A stretch of DNA of 64,000 bases. Origin: Amoebophrya sp. A120. Its lineage: Eukaryota > Sar > Dinophyceae > Syndiniales > Amoebophryaceae. The notes under the pieces were generated by a model. That model was given only the letters and a program-made list of their open reading frames with translations, did no database searches and had not been told where the DNA came from. Position 1 is the stretch's first letter; the number at the start of each line of letters is the position of its first letter. Below, one piece after another: positions 22,352 to 32,009 of the stretch. A program made the position numbers and the translations under genes. Location: assembly GCA_905178155.1 (NCBI GenBank), contig CAJINV010000001.1, positions 14,315,984-14,379,983 on the forward strand, given 5' to 3'.

Positions 22352-23665
22352 CTACGAGGAGTTTATGGCCGCCGACAAAAGGGCCGCATTGGCATTCGTT
22401 GTTTTCGACAATTCCGGGCCCCCCGGAGGTGGGGGAAACTGATCAGCCCCTTCCTTCGCCGCGTCTTCATCCGGTTCGGATCGGTCAGACTCGTGATCAG
22501 AGTACTCTTCCTCGTCACTGCTGGTCTCGAATTTGGGGGTTTCCTTTGCCGCCCCCGACAGTGCGGGCATCGTCTTCGATTTTCGCACTGGTGGCGGCTT
22601 GGGTACCGTGGGGTCCTTGCGGTTTTTCCCGGACGCCAGTCCCGCGTTCGCCCGCGCCTTCTGCATCATCTTTTTCAAGCCGAAGAGAAACTCCTCGCGT
22701 TCGATCTCGTCGCCGTCCGCGTCGATGAAGCCGTAGAGCATGTGCGTGTTCTGCCTGTGGTAGTGGTATTTCGCGACCGCTGCGTTAAACTCCTCCATGG
22801 ACAAGCTGCCTCCGCCGTCCTTGTCCAGCCAGTCCCACACTTCGGGCAACGACGCCAAAGTGAACGTGTCGTTGTCGAGGAAGTTGGAGGCCGTGTAGAG
22901 CAACGGCGGGAGCTGCGCTGCGGCCAGATTTCCAGTGGAGTTCGTCGCCTGCACTTCGGCGTCGTGTTTACTGTCCTTATCCGTGTTGGATTCCACCTTC
23001 GGTGGGTACCCGATGATCATCGTTTTTAACAAGTTTTTCGTCAGGTTGTCCGCTTTTTTTCGCCGCTCCCGCGCCGCGATGTCCGCCGACCGCTGCGCCT
23101 CCTCAATCAACTCTTTTTTCGTTTTGTGTCGCGGAAACCCGGCTGTTTCGCTGTCCCCCAGCGACGCGCCGTCGGCAACAGACTTCGGGGATTTCGGGCG
23201 GCGGCCGCTGGAGGCGGTGCCGGGTCTCGACGAGAACTCCTCGGGGATGATGAAGCCGCGCTTTTCCGCCTTCATCTCGACCGTGATCTTGAATTGCAGG
23301 AAAAACAAGAACTCCTCGAGCCCTAAAAACATCTCGCTCCAGAGGTCGTTCAGCTGTTTGAACTCCGCCCAACTGATCGTCCCCTCGCCACCCCGGTCCA
23401 GAAACCGGAAGAACGGCGTGACCTTTTCGATCAAGGTTTTCGAAACCGACAGCGTTGCCAGCTTCTCCAAGACGTTCTGCAGCGTGATCTGCTGTGTCTG
23501 GAAGCGGTCCAGAAAGCGAAACGCGCTGGCCAGAGAGTCGAAGTTCTGCAGGAAGTACTGCCCCATGTCCAGAACGACGCCGGGCACTTCTTCCAAGGAG
23601 ATCCACCACTCGATCTCGGCCTGAGGAGGTATTTTCTTCATGATCGACATGTTGTCTTCACACAA
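22352..23665 (-). CDS. EF-hand calcium-binding protein
   Basis: A single frame of 437 codons, with likely start at 23665 or the in-frame ATGs five and eight residues later. Three EF-hand loops are visible: residues 90-101 (DRGGEGTISWAE, with a Gly at a usual ligand position), 281-292 (DKDGGGSLSMEE) and 315-325 (DADGDEIEREE, one residue short of the canonical loop). Residues 145-235 form a basic, helical linker. The C-terminal 90 residues are acidic and Pro-rich. The family resembles multi-EF-hand cytoplasmic or flagellar proteins of alveolates. Partner unknown. Confidence 0.7.
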   Translation of the reverse strand: MCEDNMSIMKKIPPQAEIEWWISLEEVPGVVLDMGQYFLQNFDSLASAFRFLDRFQTQQITLQNVLEKLATLSVSKTLIEKVTPFFRFLDRGGEGTISWAEFKQLNDLWSEMFLGLEEFLFFLQFKITVEMKAEKRGFIIPEEFSSRPGTASSGRRPKSPKSVADGASLGDSETAGFPRHKTKKELIEEAQRSADIAARERRKKADNLTKNLLKTMIIGYPPKVESNTDKDSKHDAEVQATNSTGNLAAAQLPPLLYTASNFLDNDTFTLASLPEVWDWLDKDGGGSLSMEEFNAAVAKYHYHRQNTHMLYGFIDADGDEIEREEFLFGLKKMMQKARANAGLASGKNRKDPTVPKPPPVRKSKTMPALSGAAKETPKFETSSDEEEYSDHESDRSEPDEDAAKEGADQFPPPPGGPELSKTTNANAALLSAAINSS

Positions 23666-23749
23666 ATTTTAGATCTTCAAGAACATGCGTGCTACTGCGA
23701 CTAAGTAGTTGGTCGCAACCGTAAGTAGTATTTTATTCACGTTGACGTT

Positions 23750-25463
23750 TCAGCCACTCTCATTGTCATCTTCATCTGCATGCATGAGTGTGCATCTTCG
23801 TAGTTCAGCATCAGCAATAAAGTGCATCAAAGTCACCTCATCATCCTCGACGTTTTCTCTTGTGTTCCAGCAACCGTAATCCCGGGCCATTTTTAACCTT
23901 TCCTTGATGATCGCGAACTCCGGCGCGCAGCAGTACGTCACGGTCATCACCCCCAGATTCGGCGGGTCCGTTTCCCAGGACCGCGGGATGCCGTACGTCA
24001 ACACGTCCGGCTGTCCGTCGTAGTCCTGATCCCACGTGACGTATCGAAAGGAAAAATTCCCCCTCCCCATATCAAAACGAAATCTCTGATGCTGGATCTG
24101 TGTACACCAATCAGCTTTGTATTGCAGGGAGGCATTGCGGCCAGATCCCCAGGCTATGCAGGGCCGTATCGGTCTAGTTGTTCAGCATGGCAAACGGCTT
24201 CCCTTTAGGCCCAACAGCATGAGAAACCGCTTCCATAACGGGGGACGAAGCTTTTGCCCTTATCTTCTTCCAAGACAAATGTGATTTGTGACCTCAAATC
24301 AGCAACACAAATTTTCGGAAACATGCATTTTCGATATGGGGAGGGGGAGTTTTTCCTTTCGATATGACGTCAATGATGTTTTCGCCCTCCTCGTGGGATT
24401 CGTACGTGAACTATCCACAGTAAATTTCCTGTACACGTACAAATGCGTCCTCTGCATGGCAAAACTTGGCCTCGGTCCTAGTTTAGCATGACAAGTTTCA
24501 CACTTCAAATTGGGGAAATTTGTGACGCATCTTGTACATGTACGGGAAATTTGTATTGCATATGAACAACGCGATCAGACACAACCTGTCCTCGTTGTAG
24601 CGGAAATCCAGCCGGAAAGTGTAGTTCTCCGGCTGCACCCAGGGGAGCATCCCGAAGGAGCCCAATCGCGGGACGATCTCAGCCTGCCACGTGGAACGGT
24701 AGACGTATGGATTGCAAAAGTATCGTACTAGTATAAATCGCAATACAAATTTTTCCAGAAGGAAAAATGGAATTTGTAATGCTGATTTCGCTACGAAACA
24801 AGATTTGTCATGCATGATTGCAAGTAGTACGAGTACGATACTTTTGCACAGGATAAGACGGCGGCGCGGACAATCTTCTCGTTCAGGTACCATATGGATT
24901 GCAAATATGTCTGGGTCTGGAAGAATGCAACTTGTCGCGCTGAATCAATCTGAATGTGAATCATGTGAAAATCTGTGTTGCATGATTGCCAAAAGTTGTC
25001 TACTTTTGACCTAATCGAGAGGCAGTTTCTCATGCAGAAGAGGCATGAAGATAGGACTCTCACAGAATCTGTCATGCTATGTCCTACATACCAGACCTCG
25101 TGGGTCATGGAAAACCTGCATGACAAGCCTGGCACTCTTCCAGACACAGACATATTTGCATTTGATATACCAGTCCACTGTGCGGTTCACCAGCGTGATC
25201 AAGACGTCCATCATAACGGCGTCGTCCGCTGTGAACAGCATGAGCAAGCGTCTCGCCTGTCGGCACGTGATGTAAAACCCGGGGCACACGGAAAGGATGA
25301 CCTCTTTCAATTCTTGCAGCGTACAATTGGACGCGAGGAGCGCGCGGAAAATCGCACCGACTTCGGCCTCGGTCAAAGAAGTGACGCCGCGCTTGGGGCG
25401 AATCATCGACGCGTAGTCGAATTCCAGGAGGTGGTGCTGCGGAAGCTGGAACGAGGAGGTCAT
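23750..25463 (-). CDS. Hypothetical 264-aa protein whose four introns are all introners
   Basis: Exons are 25463-25168, 24892-24856, 24705-24563 and 24411-24365, then about 24041-23750, each boundary lying in a duplicated 5-bp repeat. Removing the four elements plus one repeat each (280, 155, 156 and 328 bp) leaves 795 nt, exactly 265 codons ending at a stop. No frame runs through without that removal. The N-terminal half (VTSLTEAEVGAIFRALL, then RQARRLLMLFTADDAVMMDV) is helical and recalls DUF4476-type repeats. The C-terminal half has conserved-looking motifs: QPENYTFRLDFRYNED, TWDQDYDGQPDVLTYGIPR and ARDYGCWN. Function unknown. The joined reading is strongly supported by frame; the start at 25463 less so. 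Confidence 0.65.
24042..24364 (-). mobile_element. Introner intron, family B, 323 bp
   Basis: It starts TATCGAAAGGAAAAATTCC and ends with the matching inverted sequence finishing CCTTTCGATA. The inverted repeat is about 35 bp and includes a CCCCCTCCCCATATC block. Direct repeat TGACG flanks it (24037-24041 and 24365-24369). Excision joins ENIIDV to TWDQDYDG in frame. Confidence 0.9.
24412..24562 (-). mobile_element. Introner intron, family C, 151 bp
   Basis: It starts TATCCACAGTAAATTTCC and ends GGGAAATTTGTATTGCATA. The inverted core is AAATTTCC..GTACA.GTACAA. Direct repeat TGAAC flanks it (24407-24411 and 24563-24567). GCATGACAAG lies inside. Excision joins LIALF to TYESHEEG in frame. Confidence 0.88.
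24706..24855 (-). mobile_element. Introner intron, family D, 150 bp
   Basis: It starts TATGGATTGCAAAAGTATCG and ends CGATACTTTTGCACAGGATA. Direct repeat AGACG flanks it (24701-24705 and 24856-24860). It is closely similar along its length to the element at 50658-50812 in a different gene. Excision restores frame (VRAAV to YRSTWQ). Confidence 0.9.
24893..25167 (-). mobile_element. Introner intron, family E, 275 bp
   Basis: It starts TATGGATTGCAAATATGTCT and ends AGACATATTTGCATTTGATA. The inverted repeat is about 30 bp, including GTCTGGAAGA. Direct repeat TACCA flanks it (24888-24892 and 25168-25172). Its first 13 bases equal those of family D. GCATGACAAG lies inside. Excision joins VDWY to LNEKIV in frame. 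Confidence 0.9.
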
Positions 25464-25700
25464 CTCGAAGTAAAACCTGACGGAATTTTCGTTTCAGTCA
25501 GATAATGTGGCATAGCTATCACGGTCACGACCGAGGACGACGATGGTGATGTGACCTACAATTGGATACCGACACAATTGACACTAGAAATCTTCCCTGC
25601 GTCACAAGTGCATCGATCCTGAATAACATTACTCCGCATGTTGTCACGCGTTGATTCTTTCACATGAGTCATACCATCGGACATAACATGATTCACGACG

Positions 25701-28700
25701 CTATGGTGACGCACACCGTTCTGAAAACTCAAAGCACTTGGATGTAAGTTGTAGGTACCCGTTGATCCGCTCGTTCCGGAAGCAGCTGCGGTTTCCGAAC
25801 TGGGACACCACGACTTTCCCCACCCGTGGTCGAATCGTCTGCTCCCACTGGTCCAGGATCAGCAGTTGCTGCGCTACCACGTAATCCGCCAAGTCGCTCA
25901 GCTCGAGCGAGTACCGGCCGCTCGGGTTCTCCGGGCAAAACCCGAGCGCCCGCTTCGCGTAGAAGGCGATCTTCAACAAATCACCGGGACTGGGAGCCTG
26001 CATCAAGAATAACACTTTCTGCATCCGTCTTCCGCCGGAAAGGGAACCGAAGCAGTGGTAGAGGATCTTGTGTCGCAAGTGCGGCGCGAACGAGATCATC
26101 GCCGCAACCATGAGGTACGAATAGAAAAAATCCATGGACAGTGCCTGGATGATGACGCCCAAATCCGGCATGTTAGCCAACACCTCTTTGAACAAGCGAA
26201 CCACCTTCAACTCCGCCTCCCGTGTGAACAGTACCCTCGCAGATTCCTGAAACGAATTCAAGATCGAGACCGCCGGGTCCTCATCGCGGGTCTTTACGAG
26301 CTGCTTGTCCTTGGCGTTCGTTCCCCCGGCGGCGGCAAGATCCGCCGCACCCACGACGCCAACGTCTTGCGCAACCTTCTTGTCCTTCGCCGCGGCCATA
26401 ATCTTGTCGTACTCCAGCCCCAGTCGAAAACTGAAGCGGATCGTCGCCTTCTCTACACTCGCATACTCCGCGTTCACGATCCATTTCTTGCGCTTCTCGT
26501 CGAACGTCAAATTTTCCGACTGCCAGGCCTCGGACAAACCCTCGAAGCTGCTTTTTGGCAGGCGCTCCCGGATCCGGAGCAACAGGGAAAGAATCGCGCG
26601 CTGGCCCGGCAGGGATAAGTTCAACTGGTACTGCCTTTGGGCGGAGGACTGCAAAAAGGTGTACAGCCGGTAGTGCACCCCGTGCGTCGCGACCGACGTG
26701 CTGGGATTCACAAACCGCCGAATAGGGAGTGCTAAGGGATGTTGTGGTGGTTCCTCTTCGCGCATCCTCGCCACCGCGGCCTCGCGGTCGCGGATGTCAC
26801 GCGGTTTCACGGCATCGTACCCCCCTGCGTCCATCATGGAGGACATTTCGATGTAATCACAGCAAGTTGACGTGGCCAGGTACCGAAGCATCGCGCGACA
26901 GCCGTGGATGCCGAGGGGGTTTTGCCCGAGGAACAGATTCACCATGGTGTTGGTCCCGTACAGCGCGGCCTCCATGATCAGCGCGCTCTGCGAGTTCAGC
27001 ATGTTTTGCCGGGCGACGAGGTATTTCAAACGGTGGAAGTCGCCGAGGCCCTCGAGGAAAATGTTGATTTCGTTATCGTCGGGATCTACCGCGCCGACCG
27101 CGCAGGCGGACACATCCAGGCACCTCAATGAGCCGTGGCTCGCGACGCACTCGCGGAGCGTCTGCCAGACTTGAAAGTTGAAGGGGTTCCAGGAAATGTC
27201 GAGGTTCTGCAGATCTTGGTTCTTCCCCAGCACCGCAAGCAGCATCTGTTCGGCCATCGCGACCGGCATGTTCATGTCGGATAAGGCGATCTGCTTCAAG
27301 TCCTTGCCGCCCAGCATGTCGCACAGCCGCATCAGCGTGTCCGGTGCGAAAAGTGTGGAGGACAAATCGATCTCCTGCAAGTAATCCAGGAAGCTGAGCG
27401 TGTTTGTCAGCACGTTCAGCCCGAAGTCAGAGATCCCGCGGCACCGCTGCATGCGCAAAATGCGGAGCGTCCGCTGCGCCAGACACCCGTCTTCGCCCAG
27501 TTTCTGGAGCAAATAGATGACGGACTTGTCCGTGAGCAGCACATTCCCACTCAGGTCGAGGAGCTGCACGCTGCTCTTCGTCAAAAGTACCGACAACCCG
27601 AGCAGGTCTTCGTCGTTCAAACCCTCGTCGTGGCAGTCGACGACATTTCCCAGCATGTCCTTGAAGCAACACTTCAACCGCGGTAGCAGCTGTGAAATTT
27701 CGCAAAACTGCGCGTACGCGCCGCGCGCACGGTCCATCTTTTCCGTTTCCTTCCGCCGGGTAACTGCGTCCAGCACTGGAATCTTGCTCCGCGCCGGGTC
27801 CACTTTCGCGACGTCGTGGTGTAATTGCAAATTCATGTGCATTCTCTCCTTGTTCCGCGTTGCGTCGTTGGCCCAGTTCCGCTGCGGAATCGCCCGCTCT
27901 GCGGGTACCAGCAGTGCTTTCGCACTTCCGCGCTCCTTCAAGTGTACCATCACCTCGTTGATGCTCGCCGTTTTGTTCGCGATCGGGTCCGCGGCAACGT
28001 GCAGCACCATGCCGCCCTTCCTCCCGATCGCCTGCACATCGATGCCACCAAGCTCCTTGATCTGCGTCAGATCGGTCGTGCCAGACAGTACGTCATCCTT
28101 GGCGAACAGACTCTCGAAGCCGCGCGACTGCAACTTACCGCGTTTCGTGTCGTAGTCGTCGCTTGGCCCGATGGGGTGCTGGTCCGCGAGTTGTCCGCCT
28201 TGAAGATGTTGATGACCTCCGAGTCCGTCGCCGCTGCCGCTCATCATCTGTGAGGAAACCCGCGCTCCCATGGTCGACGGCCTCACCTTGCTCGTCGCAC
28301 TCGCCGGCGGGGCCGCGCCAAAGTGCGCTGCCGAGGTCCCCGGACGCAACGCCATCGCCGAGCCGCCGCTTGCCGCGGTCTGCGGCGTCTCGGCTTGTCT
28401 AGTAATCGTCGGGAACAAACCATTAGACGTTCCGGGGGTCGTCACCGCCGGCCCGGTCGTTCCGGTCGTGAGCGGGCGCGGCTGCGAAGAGCTCTGCGCT
28501 GACCCGGGAGTTCGCGTGCTCGCGGCGGTTGTCGTTGGCCGGGTGCGGACGATTTCCTTCTTCGTCATGGCCTCCAAGTTGCCCTCCGCCGGTGCCGCCT
28601 CCTGCTGTTCGACCACACGTGTCATTAACGGCAGCAAGTTCGCGCTCGAGTGCAGCACGTGCTTCGTTTCAGCCAGACTGATCTGTTGCTGCGTCTCGGT

Positions 28701-31700
28701 GTCCGCGGAGAGGTAGTGCGAGATTCTGGTTTTGCGGTCGATCCGGTAGTCCCGAATGCCGGAAATTTTCACGTCGGTTTGGTACTTGCTGCTGGCCGAC
28801 GCGACGTCCTCTGGCGTGACGGGGTAGCGGCGGAAGGCGTCGTCGTAACTTGTGTTGGAGGCGCCCATCAGTAGGTCCACGGCGGATCTGCGTTTTTGTA
28901 GGGCAAAGGACGCTTTCTTGCCGCTCGTCTTCCACGGTGCGCGCATTCCGGACGCCGCCCCGCCGACTTGGTTGGACTGCAGCTGCCGACCGAGCATGGT
29001 GTTCGTGTCTTCCATGTCTTTGTGCATCTTGGTCATCATCTTGTCAATGTCGGCCTCGCTGCGGTGCCCGCGGGAGTGCAGGAACCGCTGCATGTTCCGG
29101 TTGTTCGGGTGCACAAACCCCCCGGGAAGCCGTCTGATGATCTCTGTCCCGACCTTCTTGACGAGTTCCTCGCCCGGGTCTGGCGGACGCCAAGTTTCCG
29201 GGTTGCAGGGTAGTAGCGCTACGCGCCGTCCGTGGACGCTCTCCAGCACGTCGCCCGCTAGCGCGTGCAACAGCGCCTTTGGGGGGTTCCGTGACTTTGT
29301 TGGCAAGTAGGACTTCTCTCTTGATGATCTGTGGTGATGCTGATGCCTGTGGTGTTTGTGGTGTTTCGACGCGGAGCGACCGGAGGGCGAACAGTCCTTT
29401 TCTACTTTATTTCCGCTTTTCGATGTTGCGCTTTTCGGTTCGCGCTCGCCTGGACTTTTTGGCGTGGCGGCTACGCTTGCAGTCAACGCCCCCTCTTGAA
29501 ATCCCCTCGTGCTGCCCGGGATTGCAATTGCCGGTGGAGCCGTACGACCTCCGGTGTGGGTAGTAGTACTAGCAGCTGCAGGCTGCCCTGAGGAAAGACC
29601 TGTCTGATCTGCACCGAAAGCTGTTGCGTCGAACCCCGTTGCATTTGGTGGCGCCGCGGGATTCACTTGTATTTCCTGGGAGCTGTGGGCACGTATCATG
29701 CGCTTCCGCTTCTCCGCCGGCGATACCGCCGCAAATTGTGCTACAGGATCGTTTGCAGGTACGATCATTTCCGGAACGGGACTGGCACTGCGGCTCAACC
29801 GCCCACCGCGAGAGCTTTTCGGAGATCCCGGTGGCAAAGAAGACACCGTGTCTGCCGTAAGAACTTTTGATGGACCTGCGGTTGTTGGAGAGCCTGCCTG
29901 CGAAGTGGAGGAAGACAATAAAGTTGACGTACCTGTAAACGACGTTGAAGACTGTTGGCCGCCAAGGTCGGCAACCGAACTTCGGGGCGCTCCCTGATGG
30001 TCGATCGGAGCCGTCATACTGACCTCCTCGTCTTCATCCCCCGCGGCTAGCATGATTTCGTTGTCGCGCTCGATTTGTCTCTTCACCTTGTAGTCCGAAA
30101 ACCGCTTTTGCTTGTTCAAATACGTGTTGGCCGCGCTCTCGCCCGGTGGTGCCATCAGCGCGCCACAGTCCTGCTCCAGAACCCAGGACTTCACTTTCTC
30201 GTTCGGTCGGGTTCTCGCCTTGCCCTGCTTCAGCATCGCGTGCACGCCCCGCGAGGTCTTCAACTTCTTAAAGTGGGGGAAGAACTCGCTGCCCGCCTCC
30301 GAGCTGGTCGGGTCGGATGTTCCGTCCCCGGCGCCCGTCGCCGTGCTGCAGCTGGTGTCAGGTCGGTACGGCAGCGGATTGTCGGCAGCTTTCGTTGGAA
30401 AGATCGGATCGTCGTTTTCAACATCCGCATCATTTTCGCCTTCCGCTTCTGGAAGATTTGCATCTTCAGGATCTGCAAGTAGGCCGTCTTCCGCTCTCTT
30501 TTTCTTTTCCAGTTCTGCTTTCAGCAGCTGGGCTGCGGCTTTACTCGCAGCGCCCTCGGTCAGACTTTTGCCTGCGAGCTGCTCCTTCATCCCCTGTCGC
30601 GTGTTCACCGGGAAATCCAGGGTTCCGGCGACCACCACTCGGTCAACCGGGTCTAGTGAGTCTTTCAATCCGGGCTTGGTGTGGTGACAATGCACCACGG
30701 CTTCCATGGTTTCCAAGTTCGAGTTTGTGTTATCTTGGCCTTGCTTCCCCCCTGCTGCTGCGGCGGCGGCGTTCATGGCCGCGCGCTTCCTGGGTGAGAT
30801 CTGCTGGGGCGGTAACCGCACATCACCCAGGGTCGAGTGTGTGGGCGGCGCGGGTTCGTACCCCGGCCCTGATTTTTTCCGCACCGCTTTGTTGTACTGC
30901 AGGATCAAGTCCATCTTCTGCAATCGCGGGTCCGTCAAGGCGAAGTGCGACCCCTGGAAGTTCGGAAAACTTTCCCAATGCCGGGAATTTTTGGGAAACG
31001 GGGCGGGCGTCTGGGCTCTCGCCTGTTCCAGCGTGCGCCAGTCCGCGTCCTGGTTGGGCACGCGGTACTGCGACCAGAAGCTGGACCGCACGGGCTGCGT
31101 CACGAACTCGTCGCAGGGGTTGTCGGACCGCGGGGACGCAACCCGCCAGGCTTTGTTCCGCGCCGCCACATCCACATCGAGCATCCGCTTGGCCTGTTTA
31201 TTCACCTCCTCAGTGAACTGCGTGGCCTGGCGCGTCATGGCCATCAGGTAGCCCGGCTTCTTGCTCGAACTCCACAGGTTTTTCAGGGACTTCTTCGTCC
31301 CGTCGTCGCCCAACAGAGACACGGCGGGCTTTTTCTTTTCCTCGCCGCCCCCGGCGTCCCAGATGTTCTCCGTCAGCGGGCGGTCGGCGCCGTCCGGACC
31401 CTCGGGCTTTTTCCACTTATGCGTCTCGTCCAGCACGAGCTTCGACTTGCCCACCAAGCCGGAGGTCGAATGGGCCTTGCTCCGCTGGTCCTGCGCTCCT
31501 TTCTGCTTCTTCTTGCCCCCCGATGAACCGCCCAGCGTCAGGGCCCGCTTCGGGGCCACGGGTACGGGACTCGCCACGGAGCTGCCGCCAAAGATGTTGC
31601 CCATGGTGCCTAGCCGCGTCATGGCGCGGACCTTCATCTGCGCCCGACGCAGCATCCCACGCTTCACGAGTTTGTTCCGTCCGTTTTTGTCCTTCGCGTC

Positions 31701-32009
31701 CGGATCCAGAATCTTCTCGATCGTGACAAGCAGCTGGTCGCGACTACGTAGCTTCATCGCGACGTCCACTGGCGCGTCGCTGAACCGGGTGAGCAACGGA
31801 ATCCCCGCGACAAAGTCGCTTTCCGCCGCACCAGTGAGAGCGACAACATCTTCATTCCAGTTGTTCAACTCCAAGTCATCCGCCGGGAGCATCAAGGTTT
31901 TCGGAATTCCCTCCACCGCGGTCTTCTTCCGAAAGAAGGTTTCCAGCGTGCCCGGTGTCTTCGGTGGACTCCCGGGACGGGGCACGCCTCCGGGTGCTGG
32001 CTCCGCCAT
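25701..32009 (-). CDS. Giant leucine-rich-repeat protein, 2102 aa, one exon
   Basis: An intact 6.3-kb frame starts at ATG 32009 (MAEPAPGGV). Residues 1-1000 are mostly basic and low-complexity, with a His-rich run near 890 (HHKHHRHQHHHRSSR) and Ala/Gly/Ser stretches. Residues about 1450-1720 are leucine-rich repeats of the ribonuclease-inhibitor type: VQLLDLSGNVLLTD, LRILRMQRCRGISDFGLNVL, LQEIDLSS, LQNLDISWNPF and LRCLDVSACAVGAVD. After that come helical segments and a C-terminal region with NPSGRYSLELSDLADYVVAQ. The repeats probably form a protein-binding arc. The long disordered half suggests a scaffold. There is no kinase, NACHT or membrane segment. The specific partner and compartment are unknown. 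Confidence 0.75.
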   Translation of the reverse strand: MAEPAPGGVPRPGSPPKTPGTLETFFRKKTAVEGIPKTLMLPADDLELNNWNEDVVALTGAAESDFVAGIPLLTRFSDAPVDVAMKLRSRDQLLVTIEKILDPDAKDKNGRNKLVKRGMLRRAQMKVRAMTRLGTMGNIFGGSSVASPVPVAPKRALTLGGSSGGKKKQKGAQDQRSKAHSTSGLVGKSKLVLDETHKWKKPEGPDGADRPLTENIWDAGGGEEKKKPAVSLLGDDGTKKSLKNLWSSSKKPGYLMAMTRQATQFTEEVNKQAKRMLDVDVAARNKAWRVASPRSDNPCDEFVTQPVRSSFWSQYRVPNQDADWRTLEQARAQTPAPFPKNSRHWESFPNFQGSHFALTDPRLQKMDLILQYNKAVRKKSGPGYEPAPPTHSTLGDVRLPPQQISPRKRAAMNAAAAAAGGKQGQDNTNSNLETMEAVVHCHHTKPGLKDSLDPVDRVVVAGTLDFPVNTRQGMKEQLAGKSLTEGAASKAAAQLLKAELEKKKRAEDGLLADPEDANLPEAEGENDADVENDDPIFPTKAADNPLPYRPDTSCSTATGAGDGTSDPTSSEAGSEFFPHFKKLKTSRGVHAMLKQGKARTRPNEKVKSWVLEQDCGALMAPPGESAANTYLNKQKRFSDYKVKRQIERDNEIMLAAGDEDEEVSMTAPIDHQGAPRSSVADLGGQQSSTSFTGTSTLLSSSTSQAGSPTTAGPSKVLTADTVSSLPPGSPKSSRGGRLSRSASPVPEMIVPANDPVAQFAAVSPAEKRKRMIRAHSSQEIQVNPAAPPNATGFDATAFGADQTGLSSGQPAAASTTTHTGGRTAPPAIAIPGSTRGFQEGALTASVAATPKSPGEREPKSATSKSGNKVEKDCSPSGRSASKHHKHHRHQHHHRSSREKSYLPTKSRNPPKALLHALAGDVLESVHGRRVALLPCNPETWRPPDPGEELVKKVGTEIIRRLPGGFVHPNNRNMQRFLHSRGHRSEADIDKMMTKMHKDMEDTNTMLGRQLQSNQVGGAASGMRAPWKTSGKKASFALQKRRSAVDLLMGASNTSYDDAFRRYPVTPEDVASASSKYQTDVKISGIRDYRIDRKTRISHYLSADTETQQQISLAETKHVLHSSANLLPLMTRVVEQQEAAPAEGNLEAMTKKEIVRTRPTTTAASTRTPGSAQSSSQPRPLTTGTTGPAVTTPGTSNGLFPTITRQAETPQTAASGGSAMALRPGTSAAHFGAAPPASATSKVRPSTMGARVSSQMMSGSGDGLGGHQHLQGGQLADQHPIGPSDDYDTKRGKLQSRGFESLFAKDDVLSGTTDLTQIKELGGIDVQAIGRKGGMVLHVAADPIANKTASINEVMVHLKERGSAKALLVPAERAIPQRNWANDATRNKERMHMNLQLHHDVAKVDPARSKIPVLDAVTRRKETEKMDRARGAYAQFCEISQLLPRLKCCFKDMLGNVVDCHDEGLNDEDLLGLSVLLTKSSVQLLDLSGNVLLTDKSVIYLLQKLGEDGCLAQRTLRILRMQRCRGISDFGLNVLTNTLSFLDYLQEIDLSSTLFAPDTLMRLCDMLGGKDLKQIALSDMNMPVAMAEQMLLAVLGKNQDLQNLDISWNPFNFQVWQTLRECVASHGSLRCLDVSACAVGAVDPDDNEINIFLEGLGDFHRLKYLVARQNMLNSQSALIMEAALYGTNTMVNLFLGQNPLGIHGCRAMLRYLATSTCCDYIEMSSMMDAGGYDAVKPRDIRDREAAVARMREEEPPQHPLALPIRRFVNPSTSVATHGVHYRLYTFLQSSAQRQYQLNLSLPGQRAILSLLLRIRERLPKSSFEGLSEAWQSENLTFDEKRKKWIVNAEYASVEKATIRFSFRLGLEYDKIMAAAKDKKVAQDVGVVGAADLAAAGGTNAKDKQLVKTRDEDPAVSILNSFQESARVLFTREAELKVVRLFKEVLANMPDLGVIIQALSMDFFYSYLMVAAMISFAPHLRHKILYHCFGSLSGGRRMQKVLFLMQAPSPGDLLKIAFYAKRALGFCPENPSGRYSLELSDLADYVVAQQLLILDQWEQTIRPRVGKVVVSQFGNRSCFRNERINGYLQLTSKCFEFSERCASP

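Noticed and set aside
24412-24562. GT-AG splicing with GTTCAT/GATAG
   Set aside because: This register removes 157 nt instead of 156 and shifts the frame of a well-conserved-looking protein.
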